NCBI GenBank assembly: GCA_919902505.1
Contig: CAKKRE010000009.1
Span: forward strand, 1-64,000
Reading direction: 5' to 3'
Length of the DNA: 64,000 nucleotides
From: Nitrospiraceae bacterium
Lineage (GTDB): Bacteria; Nitrospirota; Nitrospiria; Nitrospirales; Nitrospiraceae
In this document: one piece after another, positions 33,518 to 42,842 of the stretch
Position numbering within the stretch: position 1 is the stretch's first letter
Layout: each line of letters begins with the position of its first letter
Translations under genes and position numbers: made by a program
Notes under the pieces: model-generated
Told to the model about the DNA's origin: nothing
Database searches by the model: none
Seen by the model: only the letters and a program-made list of their open reading frames with translations

Positions 33518-34630
33518 CTACGAAGCTTGAGCGCGGGGGTGAACTGACGGCAACGGGCCGGCTTTCCTGACATTCGATCGGGCCATGAAGGGAAGCATGT
33601 GCTCCTGCGACTCGATCGTGGACAGCTCGCCGCACAGTTGAGTCATTCGTTCGGCGGTCATCCAGGGGAGATTCGACAAGGCTTCAGCGGCTCGATAGCG
33701 TACCCACCAGTGTTCATCGTCGAGCAGTGTGATCAGCCGCGGTTCGTCTTCCTCGACGCCCATCTTGCCCAATGCGGATGCCGCTTGAAGGCGCACATAC
33801 CACGTTGGATGGGAGATGTGTGCGCGAACCGTTGCCACATCCCGCGGGTCACTGCATTCACCGAACAGAAACAGGCAGGCGGCTAGAATGTCATCGGACG
33901 TCGTTCCTTCCCGCAGGAGGGCCCGGAGCGGAGGCAATCCTTGCTGACTTTGGGTTGCCGCCAGGTGGCGGATCAGGCGCGAGCCGATTTCCGGCGAAGC
34001 CTGGCAGGCGGCTTTCGCAATCGTGTCCGCGGCAATGTCTGCGCCCACCGTACCGAACATGGCCACAACCTTGAGCGGGGACCAGTCGTTCCGCCGGCTG
34101 ATGACCGGGATGAGGAGGGGAACTGTCGCCGGAGCGTCGATGTCCAGCAGCGCCTTCGCCGCAATCAGCGACAGGAAGGCATTGTCGGCCTCTAGCATGG
34201 CGACGAGCTCGTTCCAGATCGACCGCTCCTGCAGGTGTCCCAGCGTGACGATGGCCAGGAGTCGCCAGCGGAGGCGTCTGGCGCGCAGGAGTTGTTTGGC
34301 AAACTCATCGCTCTTGGTCCGTCGCGCGAGTTCGTTCAGCTGCGCCCGTGCATCTCCCCGGATCGATTCGTAGCAATGATTCCAGAGATACAGGAACACG
34401 AGATGCTCTTGAGGTGTGAGTTCGGGAAGCGTCTCCGGCACCTCGACGACACATTGGGCGAGCAAGGGACGCCAGATCTCCGTGACCTTCCGGCGGCGGC
34501 GTTCCTTCGCGAGGCGGATGAACCGGAGGAGGAGAATCCCCGATAGGAGGAGGATGACGGCGGAATAAATGCACAAGACCGCCATGCTGCCCAGTCGGAG
34601 CGTGAGATCGGAATGGTTAAGGGCAAGCAC
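33518..34630 (-). CDS. HEAT-repeat membrane-anchored protein
   Basis: About 370 residues from GTG 34630, preferred for the GGAGAA upstream and a 23-bp gap to the preceding gene. An N-terminal transmembrane helix (about 17-38) is followed by a basic stretch, then helical HEAT/armadillo-type repeats (LLRARRLRWRLLAIVTLGHL, LQAASALGKMGVEEDEPRL, VRYRAAEALSNLP). It is probably a cytoplasmic scaffold on the inner membrane. It is the last gene of the phosphorelay operon and so may be an effector or adaptor for it. The EPS operon converges on it. Confidence 0.82.
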   Translation of the reverse strand: MLALNHSDLTLRLGSMAVLCIYSAVILLLSGILLLRFIRLAKERRRRKVTEIWRPLLAQCVVEVPETLPELTPQEHLVFLYLWNHCYESIRGDARAQLNELARRTKSDEFAKQLLRARRLRWRLLAIVTLGHLQERSIWNELVAMLEADNAFLSLIAAKALLDIDAPATVPLLIPVISRRNDWSPLKVVAMFGTVGADIAADTIAKAACQASPEIGSRLIRHLAATQSQQGLPPLRALLREGTTSDDILAACLFLFGECSDPRDVATVRAHISHPTWYVRLQAASALGKMGVEEDEPRLITLLDDEHWWVRYRAAEALSNLPWMTAERMTQLCGELSTIESQEHMLPFMARSNVRKAGPLPSVHPRAQAS

Positions 34631-34653
34631 GGGACCATCTTCTCCGAAATTGC

Positions 34654-35064
34654 CTAGGCCGCTGGCGCCAGAAAGCGCTTCAGTCGGCTGGTCAGCTCGC
34701 GAGGGTTGAACGGTTTCAGCATGTAATCGTTCGCGCCGCTCTCGAGCGCACGTTTGATGTCGTGTTCGCTGCCGTCGGCCGTCAACATGACGATGGGTAC
34801 CTTCTCCCATGCCGCGTTCCCCCGAATATAGGCGAGGACTTGCAGGCCGCTTAGGAAGGGGAGCATCACGTCCAACAAGACGATGTCCGGAGTGGGGAGG
34901 GTGTCGACGAATTCCTGTGCCTGCCGGCCGTCCTTGGCATGGACGACGGCGTAACTGGCCCGCTCCAGAAGAAACTTGAGCAGACTGGCAGTATCTTCCT
35001 CGTCCTCCACCATGAGCACCGTGGGTTTGTGGTTCGTGGCGGGTTGCATGCGAGACTCCATCAT
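34654..35064 (-). CDS. Stand-alone response regulator receiver domain (complete)
   Basis: 136 residues from ATG 35064, which overlaps the upstream stop by ATGA. CheY-like: acid pair in VLMVEDEED, phosphoacceptor Asp in DIVLLDVMLP near residue 62, Thr in VMLTADG and Lys in MLKPFNP. All switch residues are present and there is no output domain. It is the third receiver of a five-gene operon with an Hpt protein. It would receive phosphate from Hpt or an unlinked kinase. Confidence 0.92.
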   Translation of the reverse strand: MMESRMQPATNHKPTVLMVEDEEDTASLLKFLLERASYAVVHAKDGRQAQEFVDTLPTPDIVLLDVMLPFLSGLQVLAYIRGNAAWEKVPIVMLTADGSEHDIKRALESGANDYMLKPFNPRELTSRLKRFLAPAA

Positions 35065-35513
35065 TGGGGGATCGTGAGGAGGAAGGCCCTCATGCCCGTC
35101 AACAGCCGGTTCAATCGAGTCGCCAGCCGCGTCGGACTCACGGGTTTGAGAATCGAGTCGTTGCCTCCGAGTCCTACCGCTTGTCGAGGATCGAGAGTGT
35201 CGGCATTGGTCGTGAGCATCGCCACCGGAATCCTGTGCCAATGCTCCTGGGTCCGCATGCACGCGGGAAGCTCGAGCCCCGTCGTGTCGGGGAGCGCCCT
35301 GTCTAAAAGGACTGCATCCGGAGGATTGATGGCGGACATCACACTCTTGGCGTGGGCTCCATTATTGGAGTGAATCACGCGGTACCCGTTCTTTTGTAGC
35401 ACGAATGCCAACAGACACGCGGTAACTTCTTTATTTTCAACCAGGAGAACGGTGGTCCTGCCGAGCCCTTGCTGCCGGTCATATGGTCCTTCCTGTTCCT
35501 TTCGCCAGTCCAT
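35061..35513 (-). CDS. Receiver-domain protein with a degenerate acidic pocket
   Basis: 150 residues. The fold is CheY-like, with phosphoacceptor Asp in AVLLDRALP, Thr in VAMLTTNAD and Lys in ILKPVSP. The metal-binding acid pair, however, is replaced by Glu-Asn in LLVENKEV, so phosphorylation may be weak or absent. It may act as a phosphate-independent partner or decoy. It overlaps the next receiver gene. Confidence 0.85.
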   Translation of the reverse strand: MDWRKEQEGPYDRQQGLGRTTVLLVENKEVTACLLAFVLQKNGYRVIHSNNGAHAKSVMSAINPPDAVLLDRALPDTTGLELPACMRTQEHWHRIPVAMLTTNADTLDPRQAVGLGGNDSILKPVSPTRLATRLNRLLTGMRAFLLTIPQ

Positions 35514-35540
35514 GGTCGTATGGCTTGCTCTGGAGGCTGG

Positions 35541-35882
35541 TCACGATTCTTCATACACGATGGCGACCCGATCCAGGTATGACGCCAGTGCCGTGAGGTC
35601 CCGATGGATCGAGCCCCTGTCGGCGATCTTGGCGGCCTGTTCGAGCCGGGCCGCCGCGGCGGTCATGGCGGGAAAGCCGTAGCTTCCGCTGACGCCCTTC
35701 ATGCCATGGGCCACTTTCCGGATCGTGTCAAAGTCGCGCTGGACCATGGCCTCCGTCATGGTCGCAATTTCCTTCCTCCGGTTCGACATGAATTTGGGAA
35801 TCAGCGGCTCGAAGGAGGCGTCAACGTGCGCCACGGAGGGCCAGGATTCGAGGTCTGGAGACGCGGGCGTCATGTCACTCAT
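35541..35882 (-). CDS. Hpt (histidine phosphotransfer) protein
   Basis: 113 residues from ATG 35882, which shares one base with the upstream TGA stop. The Hpt four-helix bundle has phospho-His in KVAHGMKGVSGSYG near residue 61, matching HxxKG. It relays phosphate between receivers. No histidine kinase gene is in the window, so the donor must be elsewhere. It follows a complete receiver gene and precedes two more. Confidence 0.9.
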   Translation of the reverse strand: MSDMTPASPDLESWPSVAHVDASFEPLIPKFMSNRRKEIATMTEAMVQRDFDTIRKVAHGMKGVSGSYGFPAMTAAAARLEQAAKIADRGSIHRDLTALASYLDRVAIVYEES

Positions 35883-36388
35883 CAGACGGCCTCCTCTTGC
35901 GGCGGGATGGCGGCGTAACGGTGAATGGTTTCCAGCAGCGTTTGCTTCTTGATGGGTTTCGTCAGGTGGGACGTGAAGCCGGTCGCCTGGCTTTTCTCGA
36001 TGTCCTCTTTGAAGGTATTGGCCGTCAGGGCGATGATCGGCGTGGGTGCTCGGCCATGTTCCCGTTCCCACGTCCGGATGGTGCTCGTCGCCTGGTAGCC
36101 GTCCATGACCGGCATCTGGATATCCATCAAAACCAGGTCGTAAGCGCCGGAGTGAAATTTCTCCACCGCGACGGCTCCGTTTTCCGCCGTGTCTAGCCGG
36201 TACGTCGTTCCTTTCAGGAACAGGGTAATCAGGAGGCGATTGTCCTCCATATCGTCGACGAGCAGGATGGCGATCGAAGTATGGATTGGGGCCTCAGAGT
36301 GGATCAGCACCGGTGTTCGCGCGGCGGCTGGTGTCTTGAGCGCGTCGACTCGCTGGGGTTCGTTGTCCGGAAATGGAGCGATCTTCAT
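35882..36388 (-). CDS. Response regulator receiver protein with N-terminal extension
   Basis: 168 residues. A poorly conserved N-terminus of about 38 residues precedes a complete receiver: acid pair in AILLVDDMEDN, phosphoacceptor Asp in LVLMDIQMPVMDG near residue 90, Thr in IALTANT and Lys in LTKPIKK. The sequence is typical of receivers fused to hybrid kinases, but here it is free-standing. It is the first gene of the operon and may have lost a kinase portion or act as a soluble partner of a hybrid kinase. Confidence 0.9.
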   Translation of the reverse strand: MKIAPFPDNEPQRVDALKTPAAARTPVLIHSEAPIHTSIAILLVDDMEDNRLLITLFLKGTTYRLDTAENGAVAVEKFHSGAYDLVLMDIQMPVMDGYQATSTIRTWEREHGRAPTPIIALTANTFKEDIEKSQATGFTSHLTKPIKKQTLLETIHRYAAIPPQEEAV

Positions 36389-36786
36389 CGTGCGATCAAT
36401 ACTTCGTTGGCCTGATGGTTGGTTGCCAGGTTGGCGAGAGAGCCTGCGAACCGCCTATCCACGGATGTACGCAAGACGATGTTGTCTCGACGCCTGGCGC
36501 CGGGCAGAGTTTTCCCACCCTCTCTCCTTATCGGTTGAGGAGGGCCGATCTTGAGACGCTTTGGATGGAGGTCGGGAAGCAGAGTTTGGCTTCACTGCCG
36601 GCCCACCCGCTTGCTCGAAATGGTTGCGCGGTCGGCTGGTGGTGCAATGTGGGACAATTTCAGGAAGTGGTTGAAATAAACCAAAAGTAACATGGGACTT
36701 GAGGCAGGCGGGTATGCGTGGTATGTAAATTGTTTGTAGGCAACACGCAGAAAAGAGTGCATACGGAAACACTCGGGATTCACACG
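36389..36786. other. Divergent intergenic region, noncoding
   Basis: 398 bp between the phosphorelay operon and a lipoprotein gene. Open frames here are short and unsupported. The right third (about 36640-36780) is clearly richer in A+T than its surroundings and must hold the lipoprotein promoter. A weak candidate is TTGAGG (36699-36704), a 17-nt spacer, then TATGTA (36722-36727). No operon promoter on the minus strand could be assigned. Confidence 0.4.
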
Positions 36787-37272
36787 ATGAAGTTAAAGCG
36801 TCTGTCGTTTATGTCGATCTGTTTCGGTGCGTTGCTGTTGCAGGCCTGTAGTCATGCGCCACGGCCACAGGAGGCTTCCCGGGCGGAGCCTGTGTCGGGG
36901 GAAATTTCCCTCCATCGCGGGGAACATGCGGTCCTGGCGGGCGAATGGGAATATGAGGAAAGCGGGATGGTGGTGCCGTTGAGATTGGATCAATTCGGCA
37001 ACGGCTCGTATGACTTTAAGGATGGACGGTTTCGGACGGATGCCCTCTCCGATCACCGTTGGGCCGGGGCCTGGGCTCAACGGGAAAACGATCGGGAAGG
37101 CGGATTCGAGATCACCCTGTCCCCCGACTACTCGGAAGGCGAAGGTCGTTGGTGGTACACACGCATCGAGAGTGATGCCGCGCCGACCAAGGCCGGTGGA
37201 ACGTTCCACGTGATGAAGGTGCAATCGATTGTCGAGAACCAGCCTGTGCCCTCCGCGCACGCCTCGCAGTAG
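36787..37272 (+). CDS. Lipoprotein of unknown function
   Basis: 161 residues from ATG 36787. Lipobox LLLQACSH near residue 20. The mature protein is polar with beta-like segments (EWEYEESGMVVPLRLDQFGN, then RWAGAWAQREND and GEGRWWYTRIES). The W-rich pattern hints at a small lipocalin-like or beta-sandwich domain, but no family was recognised. It is monocistronic and converges on a dehydrogenase gene. Confidence 0.8.
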   Translation: MKLKRLSFMSICFGALLLQACSHAPRPQEASRAEPVSGEISLHRGEHAVLAGEWEYEESGMVVPLRLDQFGNGSYDFKDGRFRTDALSDHRWAGAWAQRENDREGGFEITLSPDYSEGEGRWWYTRIESDAAPTKAGGTFHVMKVQSIVENQPVPSAHASQ

Positions 37273-37281
37273 AGACCAGAA

Positions 37282-38151
37282 TCACTGGCCAGCAGCGGGG
37301 TCCACCCGTTCATAGAGCGCGGAGTAGTCCGCATCTCCCAGCCCCAGGGCAATGGTGTCGATGAGCAGTGATCGGACGCCCGGAAGTCCGCCGGGAGAGA
37401 GCTGGGCGCTGTCTGCGGCGGCGAGAGTCAACTCCACATCTTTCAGCAGGTGTCGGGTCGAAAAGTTCGGCCGGGCATAGTTGCGTTCCGCCAGTCGAGG
37501 CAACTTCTTATCGAACGTCGGCGCATACAGCGCACTCTTGCGTAACACCGCCATAAAATTCTCCACATCGACCCCGCCACGGCGAATGAGTCCCAGACTG
37601 AGGGCGAACGCTGCCGTTTCTGCGGCAATGAGTTGATTGAGCGCAAGCTTCATCACGGCGGCTTTGCCGACCGGGCCGATCAGACGCACGTCCGAACTGA
37701 GGGCCTGCAGGAGCGGCGACCATGTGGCATAACGCTCCGGAGTCGCCCCGACCATGATCAGGAGAGTGCCGGCTTTGGCTTCCGCGATACTTCCCAGCAC
37801 CGGGGCCTCCAGGTATTGCCCGCCGAGGCGCTCGATGTCTTCTCCGATCGAGCAACTTTCCGACGGGCCGATCGTGCCCATTTGAATGATGGTACGTCCG
37901 CGAAGGGCCTCGCTGGTGGAGGGATCGAGCAGCACGGCACGGATGGCCATCGCGTCTGCCAGCAAGAGGATGACCACGTCTGCGGCGGCGATGGCGTCTC
38001 CCGCAGTCGAGGCGATGTGAACACCCTGTTGCCGCAGCGCCACGGTCTTTTCAGAGGTACGATTATAGGCCGATAGGTGATGACCGGTGGCATGCAGCCG
38101 TTCGGCCATCGCCTGCCCCAGCAACCCTGTGCCTAACAAGGCCACATTCAT
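37282..38151 (-). CDS. NAD(P)-dependent beta-hydroxyacid dehydrogenase
   Basis: 289 residues from ATG 38151 (GGAGG five to six bases upstream; an upstream ATG gives 11 extra residues). The Rossmann motif is LLGTGLLGQAMAERL at residue 5, EAPVLGSIAEAKAGTL near 119 forms the substrate loop, and the catalytic Lys is in GKAAVMKLALNQL near 170. This is the 3-hydroxyisobutyrate / tartronate semialdehyde / GLYR-type family. The substrate is not assignable. The phosphatase gene lies upstream on the same strand. Confidence 0.88.
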   Translation of the reverse strand: MNVALLGTGLLGQAMAERLHATGHHLSAYNRTSEKTVALRQQGVHIASTAGDAIAAADVVILLLADAMAIRAVLLDPSTSEALRGRTIIQMGTIGPSESCSIGEDIERLGGQYLEAPVLGSIAEAKAGTLLIMVGATPERYATWSPLLQALSSDVRLIGPVGKAAVMKLALNQLIAAETAAFALSLGLIRRGGVDVENFMAVLRKSALYAPTFDKKLPRLAERNYARPNFSTRHLLKDVELTLAAADSAQLSPGGLPGVRSLLIDTIALGLGDADYSALYERVDPAAGQ

Positions 38152-38214
38152 GGGAAACCTCCATCCTGTATGCGAGACGGTCATCGTACAGAGAAGCGGC
38201 CGCGGTTGAAAGGG

Positions 38215-39027
38215 TCAAGGGAGAGGGGCGCGAAGATCCAGACTTGCGGCACTGAGTTGAATGAGGTGTGTGCGCGTCGGTGTGGTCAGGTCTGTGCCGA
38301 TGGCCAAGGTGCCCTTCACCCTGGGGTCGGCGCGGTTGAACGTAAACGGATGGCCTGCGGCCGTGGTGGCGCGCCCTCCGCTTTCTTCGATCAACAGGAC
38401 GCCGGCGGCGATGTCCCACTCATTACCCCCTTCCAGCGTCACGACGGCATCGGCCTGCCCGGCTGCGACCAGGGCGAGGGCATAGGCAATCGATCCGATC
38501 GGACGGCAGTGGAGATGGGGCTCAAGGGGCTGAAAGCGGCCGACCCGGAGTTCCCATGGATTCACCAGCGCGAGTGGACGCTCACTTGGGGTGAACGGCG
38601 GCTGGTCCGCATCAGACAAGCGGTCGACGCAGATGCCCCGGCCGCGAATGGCCGAGAAGAATTCACCGGTTGCGGGATTGAAGATGGCTGCAACGGCCGG
38701 CATGCCCTGCTCAACGAGCGCCACTGAGAGGCAGAATTCCGGCAGGCCTCGCACGAATGAGCGTGTTCCATCGATGGGATCGACGATCCACACCCGTGAT
38801 CTGGTCAGGCGATTGTGGTTGTCCTCGGTTTCCTCCGACAACCAGCCGTCCTCCGGAAATGCCGCCGACAAGTGGTCTCGAAGGATCTGATTGACCGCCA
38901 GGTCGGCAGAGGTGACGGGTGACTGATCCGGCTTGGTGTAGGTGTCGAATCCGGTGTCCGCCAATCGAAGGGCTTCACGCCCGGCCCGCCTCATGGCTTC
39001 CGACAAGATGCTGAGTTCATGATCCAT
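38215..39027 (-). CDS. Inositol-monophosphatase-family phosphatase
   Basis: About 270 residues from ATG 39027; GTG 39033 is an alternative. Metal-binding motifs are the Glu pair in LSEETEDN near residue 70, WIVDPIDGTRSFVRG near 87 and EWDIAAGVLLIEESGG near 210. Members dephosphorylate inositol-P, PAP (CysQ) or histidinol-P (HisN). The sequence alone does not decide among these. It is 63 bp upstream of the dehydrogenase gene on the same strand and divergent from corA. Confidence 0.88.
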   Translation of the reverse strand: MDHELSILSEAMRRAGREALRLADTGFDTYTKPDQSPVTSADLAVNQILRDHLSAAFPEDGWLSEETEDNHNRLTRSRVWIVDPIDGTRSFVRGLPEFCLSVALVEQGMPAVAAIFNPATGEFFSAIRGRGICVDRLSDADQPPFTPSERPLALVNPWELRVGRFQPLEPHLHCRPIGSIAYALALVAAGQADAVVTLEGGNEWDIAAGVLLIEESGGRATTAAGHPFTFNRADPRVKGTLAIGTDLTTPTRTHLIQLSAASLDLRAPLP

Positions 39028-39171
39028 CGTCACAGGGGCTCCATGTTCCTAGGGAAAGGTGATGGTTGTATCGCTTCACCGTACCAGGTCTTGGTTCGGG
39101 AACAAAGCCCGGAGTGGCGTGGCACCGATCCCGGCTCTTGACCCTCCTGCCGGTTCCGCGTACAAGCTGGA

Positions 39172-40236
39172 ATGACGATGAAGTTGAAGCACAAACATTC
39201 CCGCAAAGCGGGATTGCCGCCCGGCACGCTGGTCCATATCGGCGAAAAAAAGTCCGAGACGGTCACGATCTCGGTCTATGAATACGGCGAAGGACAGTTC
39301 CAAGAGCGAGCGGTGTCGAAGCCGGATGAGATCGCGATGACGGGGGAGCCGACGGTCCGATGGGTGGATGTCGGCGGCATCCACAAGATGGAGGTGCTGG
39401 AGAGTTTCGGGAAAATGTTCGGCCTCCATCCCTTGCTGCTGGAAGATATCGCGAATACCGACCAACGCCCGAAGCTCGACGACTACGGCTCCTACGGCTA
39501 TGTTGTGCTCAAGATGCTGTATGAAGGGGACCGGGAGGGCGACATCAACGTCGAGCAGGTCAGCCTGGTCTTCGGGGAGAACTTTCTTCTGTCGTTTCAA
39601 GAGAACGGCGGGGATGTCTTTCAAGGTGTGAAGGAACGGCTTAGGAACGGGAAGGGCCGACTACGTCATGCCGGCGCGGATTATCTCCTGTACGCCTTGA
39701 TGGATTCGATTGTGGACCGGTATTTCGTTATTCTGGAGACGCTGGGCGAAAGAATTGAAGCGCTCCAGGATTTATGCGTCACGAACCCCGGTCCGGAGAC
39801 ATTGCGCGATATCCACGACCTCAAGCGGCAACTGCTGTTTCTGCGTCGCTCCGTCTGGCCGCTCCGGGATGTGATGAACAATTTGTCGCGCTCGGACGGC
39901 CAGTTTCTGCAGGGGTCGACGAAGGTTTTTTTTCGCGATGTCTATGACCACATCATTCAGATCGGCGATACGATCGAGACCTTGCGCGAAATGGTGTCCT
40001 CCATGATGGAGGTGTATCTCTCCAGTGTGAGTTATCGCTTGAACGGCGTCATGAAAGTGTTGACGATCATCACGACCATCTTCATGCCGCTCAGCTTTAT
40101 CGCCAGCATCTACGGGATGAATTTCGAGCACATGCCGGAATTGAAATCGCCCTGGGGATACCCGGCCGTGCTCGGCGTCATGGCCGCAACCGGGCTGGCC
40201 ATGCTGTATTTTTTCAAGCAAAAGAAGTGGCTGTGA
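39172..40236 (+). CDS. corA: CorA magnesium/cobalt transporter
   Basis: 354 residues. A large N-terminal cytoplasmic alpha/beta domain and long stalk helix are followed by two C-terminal membrane segments (about 295-320 and 328-347). The signature YGMNFEHMPEL near residue 317 contains the GMN selectivity motif. The ending KQKKWL has the basic terminus typical of CorA. It forms a pentameric channel for Mg2+ (and Co2+/Ni2+). No Mg2+ riboswitch was seen upstream. Confidence 0.95.
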   Translation: MTMKLKHKHSRKAGLPPGTLVHIGEKKSETVTISVYEYGEGQFQERAVSKPDEIAMTGEPTVRWVDVGGIHKMEVLESFGKMFGLHPLLLEDIANTDQRPKLDDYGSYGYVVLKMLYEGDREGDINVEQVSLVFGENFLLSFQENGGDVFQGVKERLRNGKGRLRHAGADYLLYALMDSIVDRYFVILETLGERIEALQDLCVTNPGPETLRDIHDLKRQLLFLRRSVWPLRDVMNNLSRSDGQFLQGSTKVFFRDVYDHIIQIGDTIETLREMVSSMMEVYLSSVSYRLNGVMKVLTIITTIFMPLSFIASIYGMNFEHMPELKSPWGYPAVLGVMAATGLAMLYFFKQKKWL

Positions 40237-40256
40237 TGGCGTGCCGAATGGGGTCG

Positions 40257-40646
40257 TCAATCCAAGACTTCGGCGCGATCCACAAAGTAGGCGGTCTCCC
40301 CGAAGCAGGTGGTGGGGATATAGCGGAATTCCTTATAATGGAGGACTACTCGCTTTCCCATTTGCCCGTCGAGTTTCTTGGCCACGGCATCATCCCACAC
40401 GCTAAAACTCCATAATACCGGTGCGACGCCGGGCACAGTCGTCATGGCGAGTTCGCCTTCCTGGGTCTTGCAAATCCACCCCTTCCGAGAAAGCTTCTGG
40501 AGATAGCCCACGCGGTCTCCGTCGGAATAGCTCCAATTGAAGATGATCAAGAGATAGGCGGCGCCGCCGAAAAAGAGCAACGTGAAGAGAAGTTTCGGTC
40601 TCCACAGCCAGGCTACCGGAAACAGAATGGTTTCCCACCACGTCAT
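40257..40646 (-). CDS. Single-pass membrane protein of unknown function
   Basis: 129 residues. One or two hydrophobic segments at about 5-35 are followed by a soluble domain (GYLQKLSRKGWICKTQEGEL, MGKRVVLHYKEFRYIPTTCFGE, YFVDRAEVLD). The GW(I/L)CKTxEGE pattern recurs in a conserved family I know only as hypothetical. A strong GGAAAGGAG precedes the ATG. It is 22 bp downstream of leuD on the same strand, so probably co-transcribed with leuCD. Confidence 0.78.
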   Translation of the reverse strand: MTWWETILFPVAWLWRPKLLFTLLFFGGAAYLLIIFNWSYSDGDRVGYLQKLSRKGWICKTQEGELAMTTVPGVAPVLWSFSVWDDAVAKKLDGQMGKRVVLHYKEFRYIPTTCFGETAYFVDRAEVLD

Positions 40647-40667
40647 AGGGCGCTCCTTTCCCGACGG

Positions 40668-41288
40668 TTAGCGCACGTCTTGAAACAGCCAGGGGGCTTG
40701 TGTACGGCGGCGTTGTTCGTATTCCGTGATCCGACCGGCATGTTGGAGCGTGAGGCCGATCGCGTCCAATCCTCGATACAGACAATCTTTTCGGAACGGA
40801 TCGATCTCGAAATGGTAGGACGCGCCGTCCGGCATGGTGACTTGCTGCGCCGCCAGGTCCACCGTCAGCTGATAGCCTTCGCGGGCCGTCACGCCCTCGA
40901 AAAGGGCCTGGATTTCTGGCCCTGTCAGTACCACCGGGAGAATGCCGTTTTGAAAGCAGTTGTTGTAGAAAATGTCCGCGAAGCTGGGGGCGAGGACGCA
41001 ACGAAACCCTTGATCGAGCAGCGCCCAGGGCGCATGTTCGCGCGACGATCCGCAGCCGAAGTTGTCCCGCGCCAGCAAAATCGTGGCCTTCTGATAACGA
41101 GGCTGGTTCAGGAAAAAGGCGGGATCCTGTGAGCCATCCTTCCGCCGCCGCCAATCGTAAAACAAGCCTTCCCGCAGGCCCGTCCGCTTGATGGTCTTCA
41201 AGAACTGTTTTGGAATGATCTGATCGGTATCGACATTGAGCCGGTCCAACGGAGCGACCAGTCCTGTGATTGTGGTGAATGCGTCCAT
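40668..41288 (-). CDS. leuD: 3-isopropylmalate dehydratase small subunit LeuD
   Basis: 206 residues. The swivelling aconitase domain has [18 protein letters not shown] near residue 14 and [15 protein letters not shown] near 76, both diagnostic. With LeuC it interconverts 2- and 3-isopropylmalate in leucine synthesis. It follows leuC by 86 bp on the same strand. The length is typical. Confidence 0.96.
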   Translation of the reverse strand: MDAFTTITGLVAPLDRLNVDTDQIIPKQFLKTIKRTGLREGLFYDWRRRKDGSQDPAFFLNQPRYQKATILLARDNFGCGSSREHAPWALLDQGFRCVLAPSFADIFYNNCFQNGILPVVLTGPEIQALFEGVTAREGYQLTVDLAAQQVTMPDGASYHFEIDPFRKDCLYRGLDAIGLTLQHAGRITEYEQRRRTQAPWLFQDVR

Positions 41289-41374
41289 AGATGTCCTCGT
41301 GTGTCCTCTTCGGCTTCGTACCTGACGGGCACCGACTCCATCGGGCCGCTGTCAGATCCGGAATGTGTCCTGGT

Positions 41375-42778
41375 CTACGACCAGTGACGGATATCGACGA
41401 AATGTCCTTCGACGGCGGCGGCCACGGCCATGGCCGGCGATACCAGATGAGTTCGTCCGCCGGCTCCCTGACGCCCTTCGAAGTTTCGGTTGCTGGTTGA
41501 CGCGCATCGTTCCCCCGGCTGCAGAACGTCGGCGTTCATCGCCAGGCACATACTGCAGCCCGCTTCCCGCCATTCGAATCCCGACTCCTTGAAGATACGA
41601 TCCAGACCCTCTTGTTCCGCCTGCTGCTTCACCAGTCCCGATCCGGGGACCACCATGGCATGCACGGTACTGGCGACTTTTTTCCCCTTGGCGAAGGAGG
41701 CGGCCAGGCGGAGGTCTTCAATCCTGGAATTGGTACAGGATCCGATGAACACCTTGTCGATCTTGATGTCGCGGATCGGCATGCCGGGCAGCAACGCCAT
41801 GTATTCGAGGGCCCGTTCCGTCGCCTGGCGGAGTTTGTCGTCCCCCATGGTGCGAGGGTCCGGAACGTTCCCGTCCACTCCAGTGACCATCCCCGGGCTG
41901 GTGCCCCAGGTGACTTGCGGGGCGATCGTCTCGGCTCGCAACTCTACGACGGCATCGTATTTCGCGCCGGGATCGGTGGCGAGTTGCCGCCAGGCCGTCA
42001 CGGCCTGATCCCAGAGGGCGCCCTTGGGAGCCATCGGGCGGCCTTCGATATAGGCAAAGGTAGTGTCGTCCGGTGCCACCATGCCGGCGCGTGCTCCACC
42101 CTCGATCGACATGTTGCAGAGGGTCATACGGCCTTCCATGCTGAGCGCGCGAATGGCCGACCCGGTGTACTCGATCACGTACCCGGTTCCGCCGGCCGTG
42201 CCGATTTTTCCGATGATGGCCAGAATGACATCCTTGGCGGAGCAGCGGGGCGACAGTTGCCCGTCGACACGAACTTCCATGGTCTTGGGGCGTTTCTGAA
42301 CCAGGCATTGCGTGGCCAGGACATGTTCGACTTCGCTGGTGCCGATGCCGAACGCCAGTGCGCCGAAGGCTCCGTGGGTCGAGGTGTGCGAATCGCCGCA
42401 TACGATCGTCATGCCCGGCAGCGTAAACCCCTGCTCAGGGCCGATGACGTGTACCACGCCCTGCCGGATGTCGTTCATGCCGAACATCGTGATGCCGAAC
42501 GTCTTGCAGTTATCGTCCAGCGTCTGAATTTGTTTGGCGCTGATCGGGTCGGCGATAGCCACGCGGCGGTCGGTCGTCGGGACGTTATGGTCGGGGACGG
42601 CCAGCGCGGCGCCCGGCCTGCGCGGAGTTCGGCCCGCCACGGCCAACCCTTCGAAGGCCTGCGGTGAGGTCACTTCATGCACTAAGTGGCGGTCGATATA
42701 GAGCAATGTGGTCCCGTCCGGTTCCGCCCGAACCACGTGGTCGTTCCAGATTTTTTCGAATAACGTCTGTGCAGCCAT
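41375..42778 (-). CDS. leuC: 3-isopropylmalate dehydratase large subunit LeuC
   Basis: 467 residues from ATG 42778 with AAGGAG upstream. The aconitase-type [4Fe-4S] ligands are Cys in FIGSCTNSR and the pair in [23 protein letters not shown] near residue 33 and [14 protein letters not shown] near 130 are family signatures. It works with LeuD in the leucine pathway. A good sigma70 promoter lies at 42843-42873. No obvious leader peptide or T-box was recognised. Confidence 0.96.
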   Translation of the reverse strand: MAAQTLFEKIWNDHVVRAEPDGTTLLYIDRHLVHEVTSPQAFEGLAVAGRTPRRPGAALAVPDHNVPTTDRRVAIADPISAKQIQTLDDNCKTFGITMFGMNDIRQGVVHVIGPEQGFTLPGMTIVCGDSHTSTHGAFGALAFGIGTSEVEHVLATQCLVQKRPKTMEVRVDGQLSPRCSAKDVILAIIGKIGTAGGTGYVIEYTGSAIRALSMEGRMTLCNMSIEGGARAGMVAPDDTTFAYIEGRPMAPKGALWDQAVTAWRQLATDPGAKYDAVVELRAETIAPQVTWGTSPGMVTGVDGNVPDPRTMGDDKLRQATERALEYMALLPGMPIRDIKIDKVFIGSCTNSRIEDLRLAASFAKGKKVASTVHAMVVPGSGLVKQQAEQEGLDRIFKESGFEWREAGCSMCLAMNADVLQPGERCASTSNRNFEGRQGAGGRTHLVSPAMAVAAAVEGHFVDIRHWS

Positions 42779-42842
42779 GGCGATACTCCTTGTAGACCCG
42801 CGCCGTTGCAAGTGATTGAAGGCGCAGGCGCGATGCGGACCT

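Noticed and set aside
38215-39027. Specific calls cysQ or hisN
   Set aside because: The metal motifs are shared by all IMPase-family enzymes and the neighbours do not discriminate.
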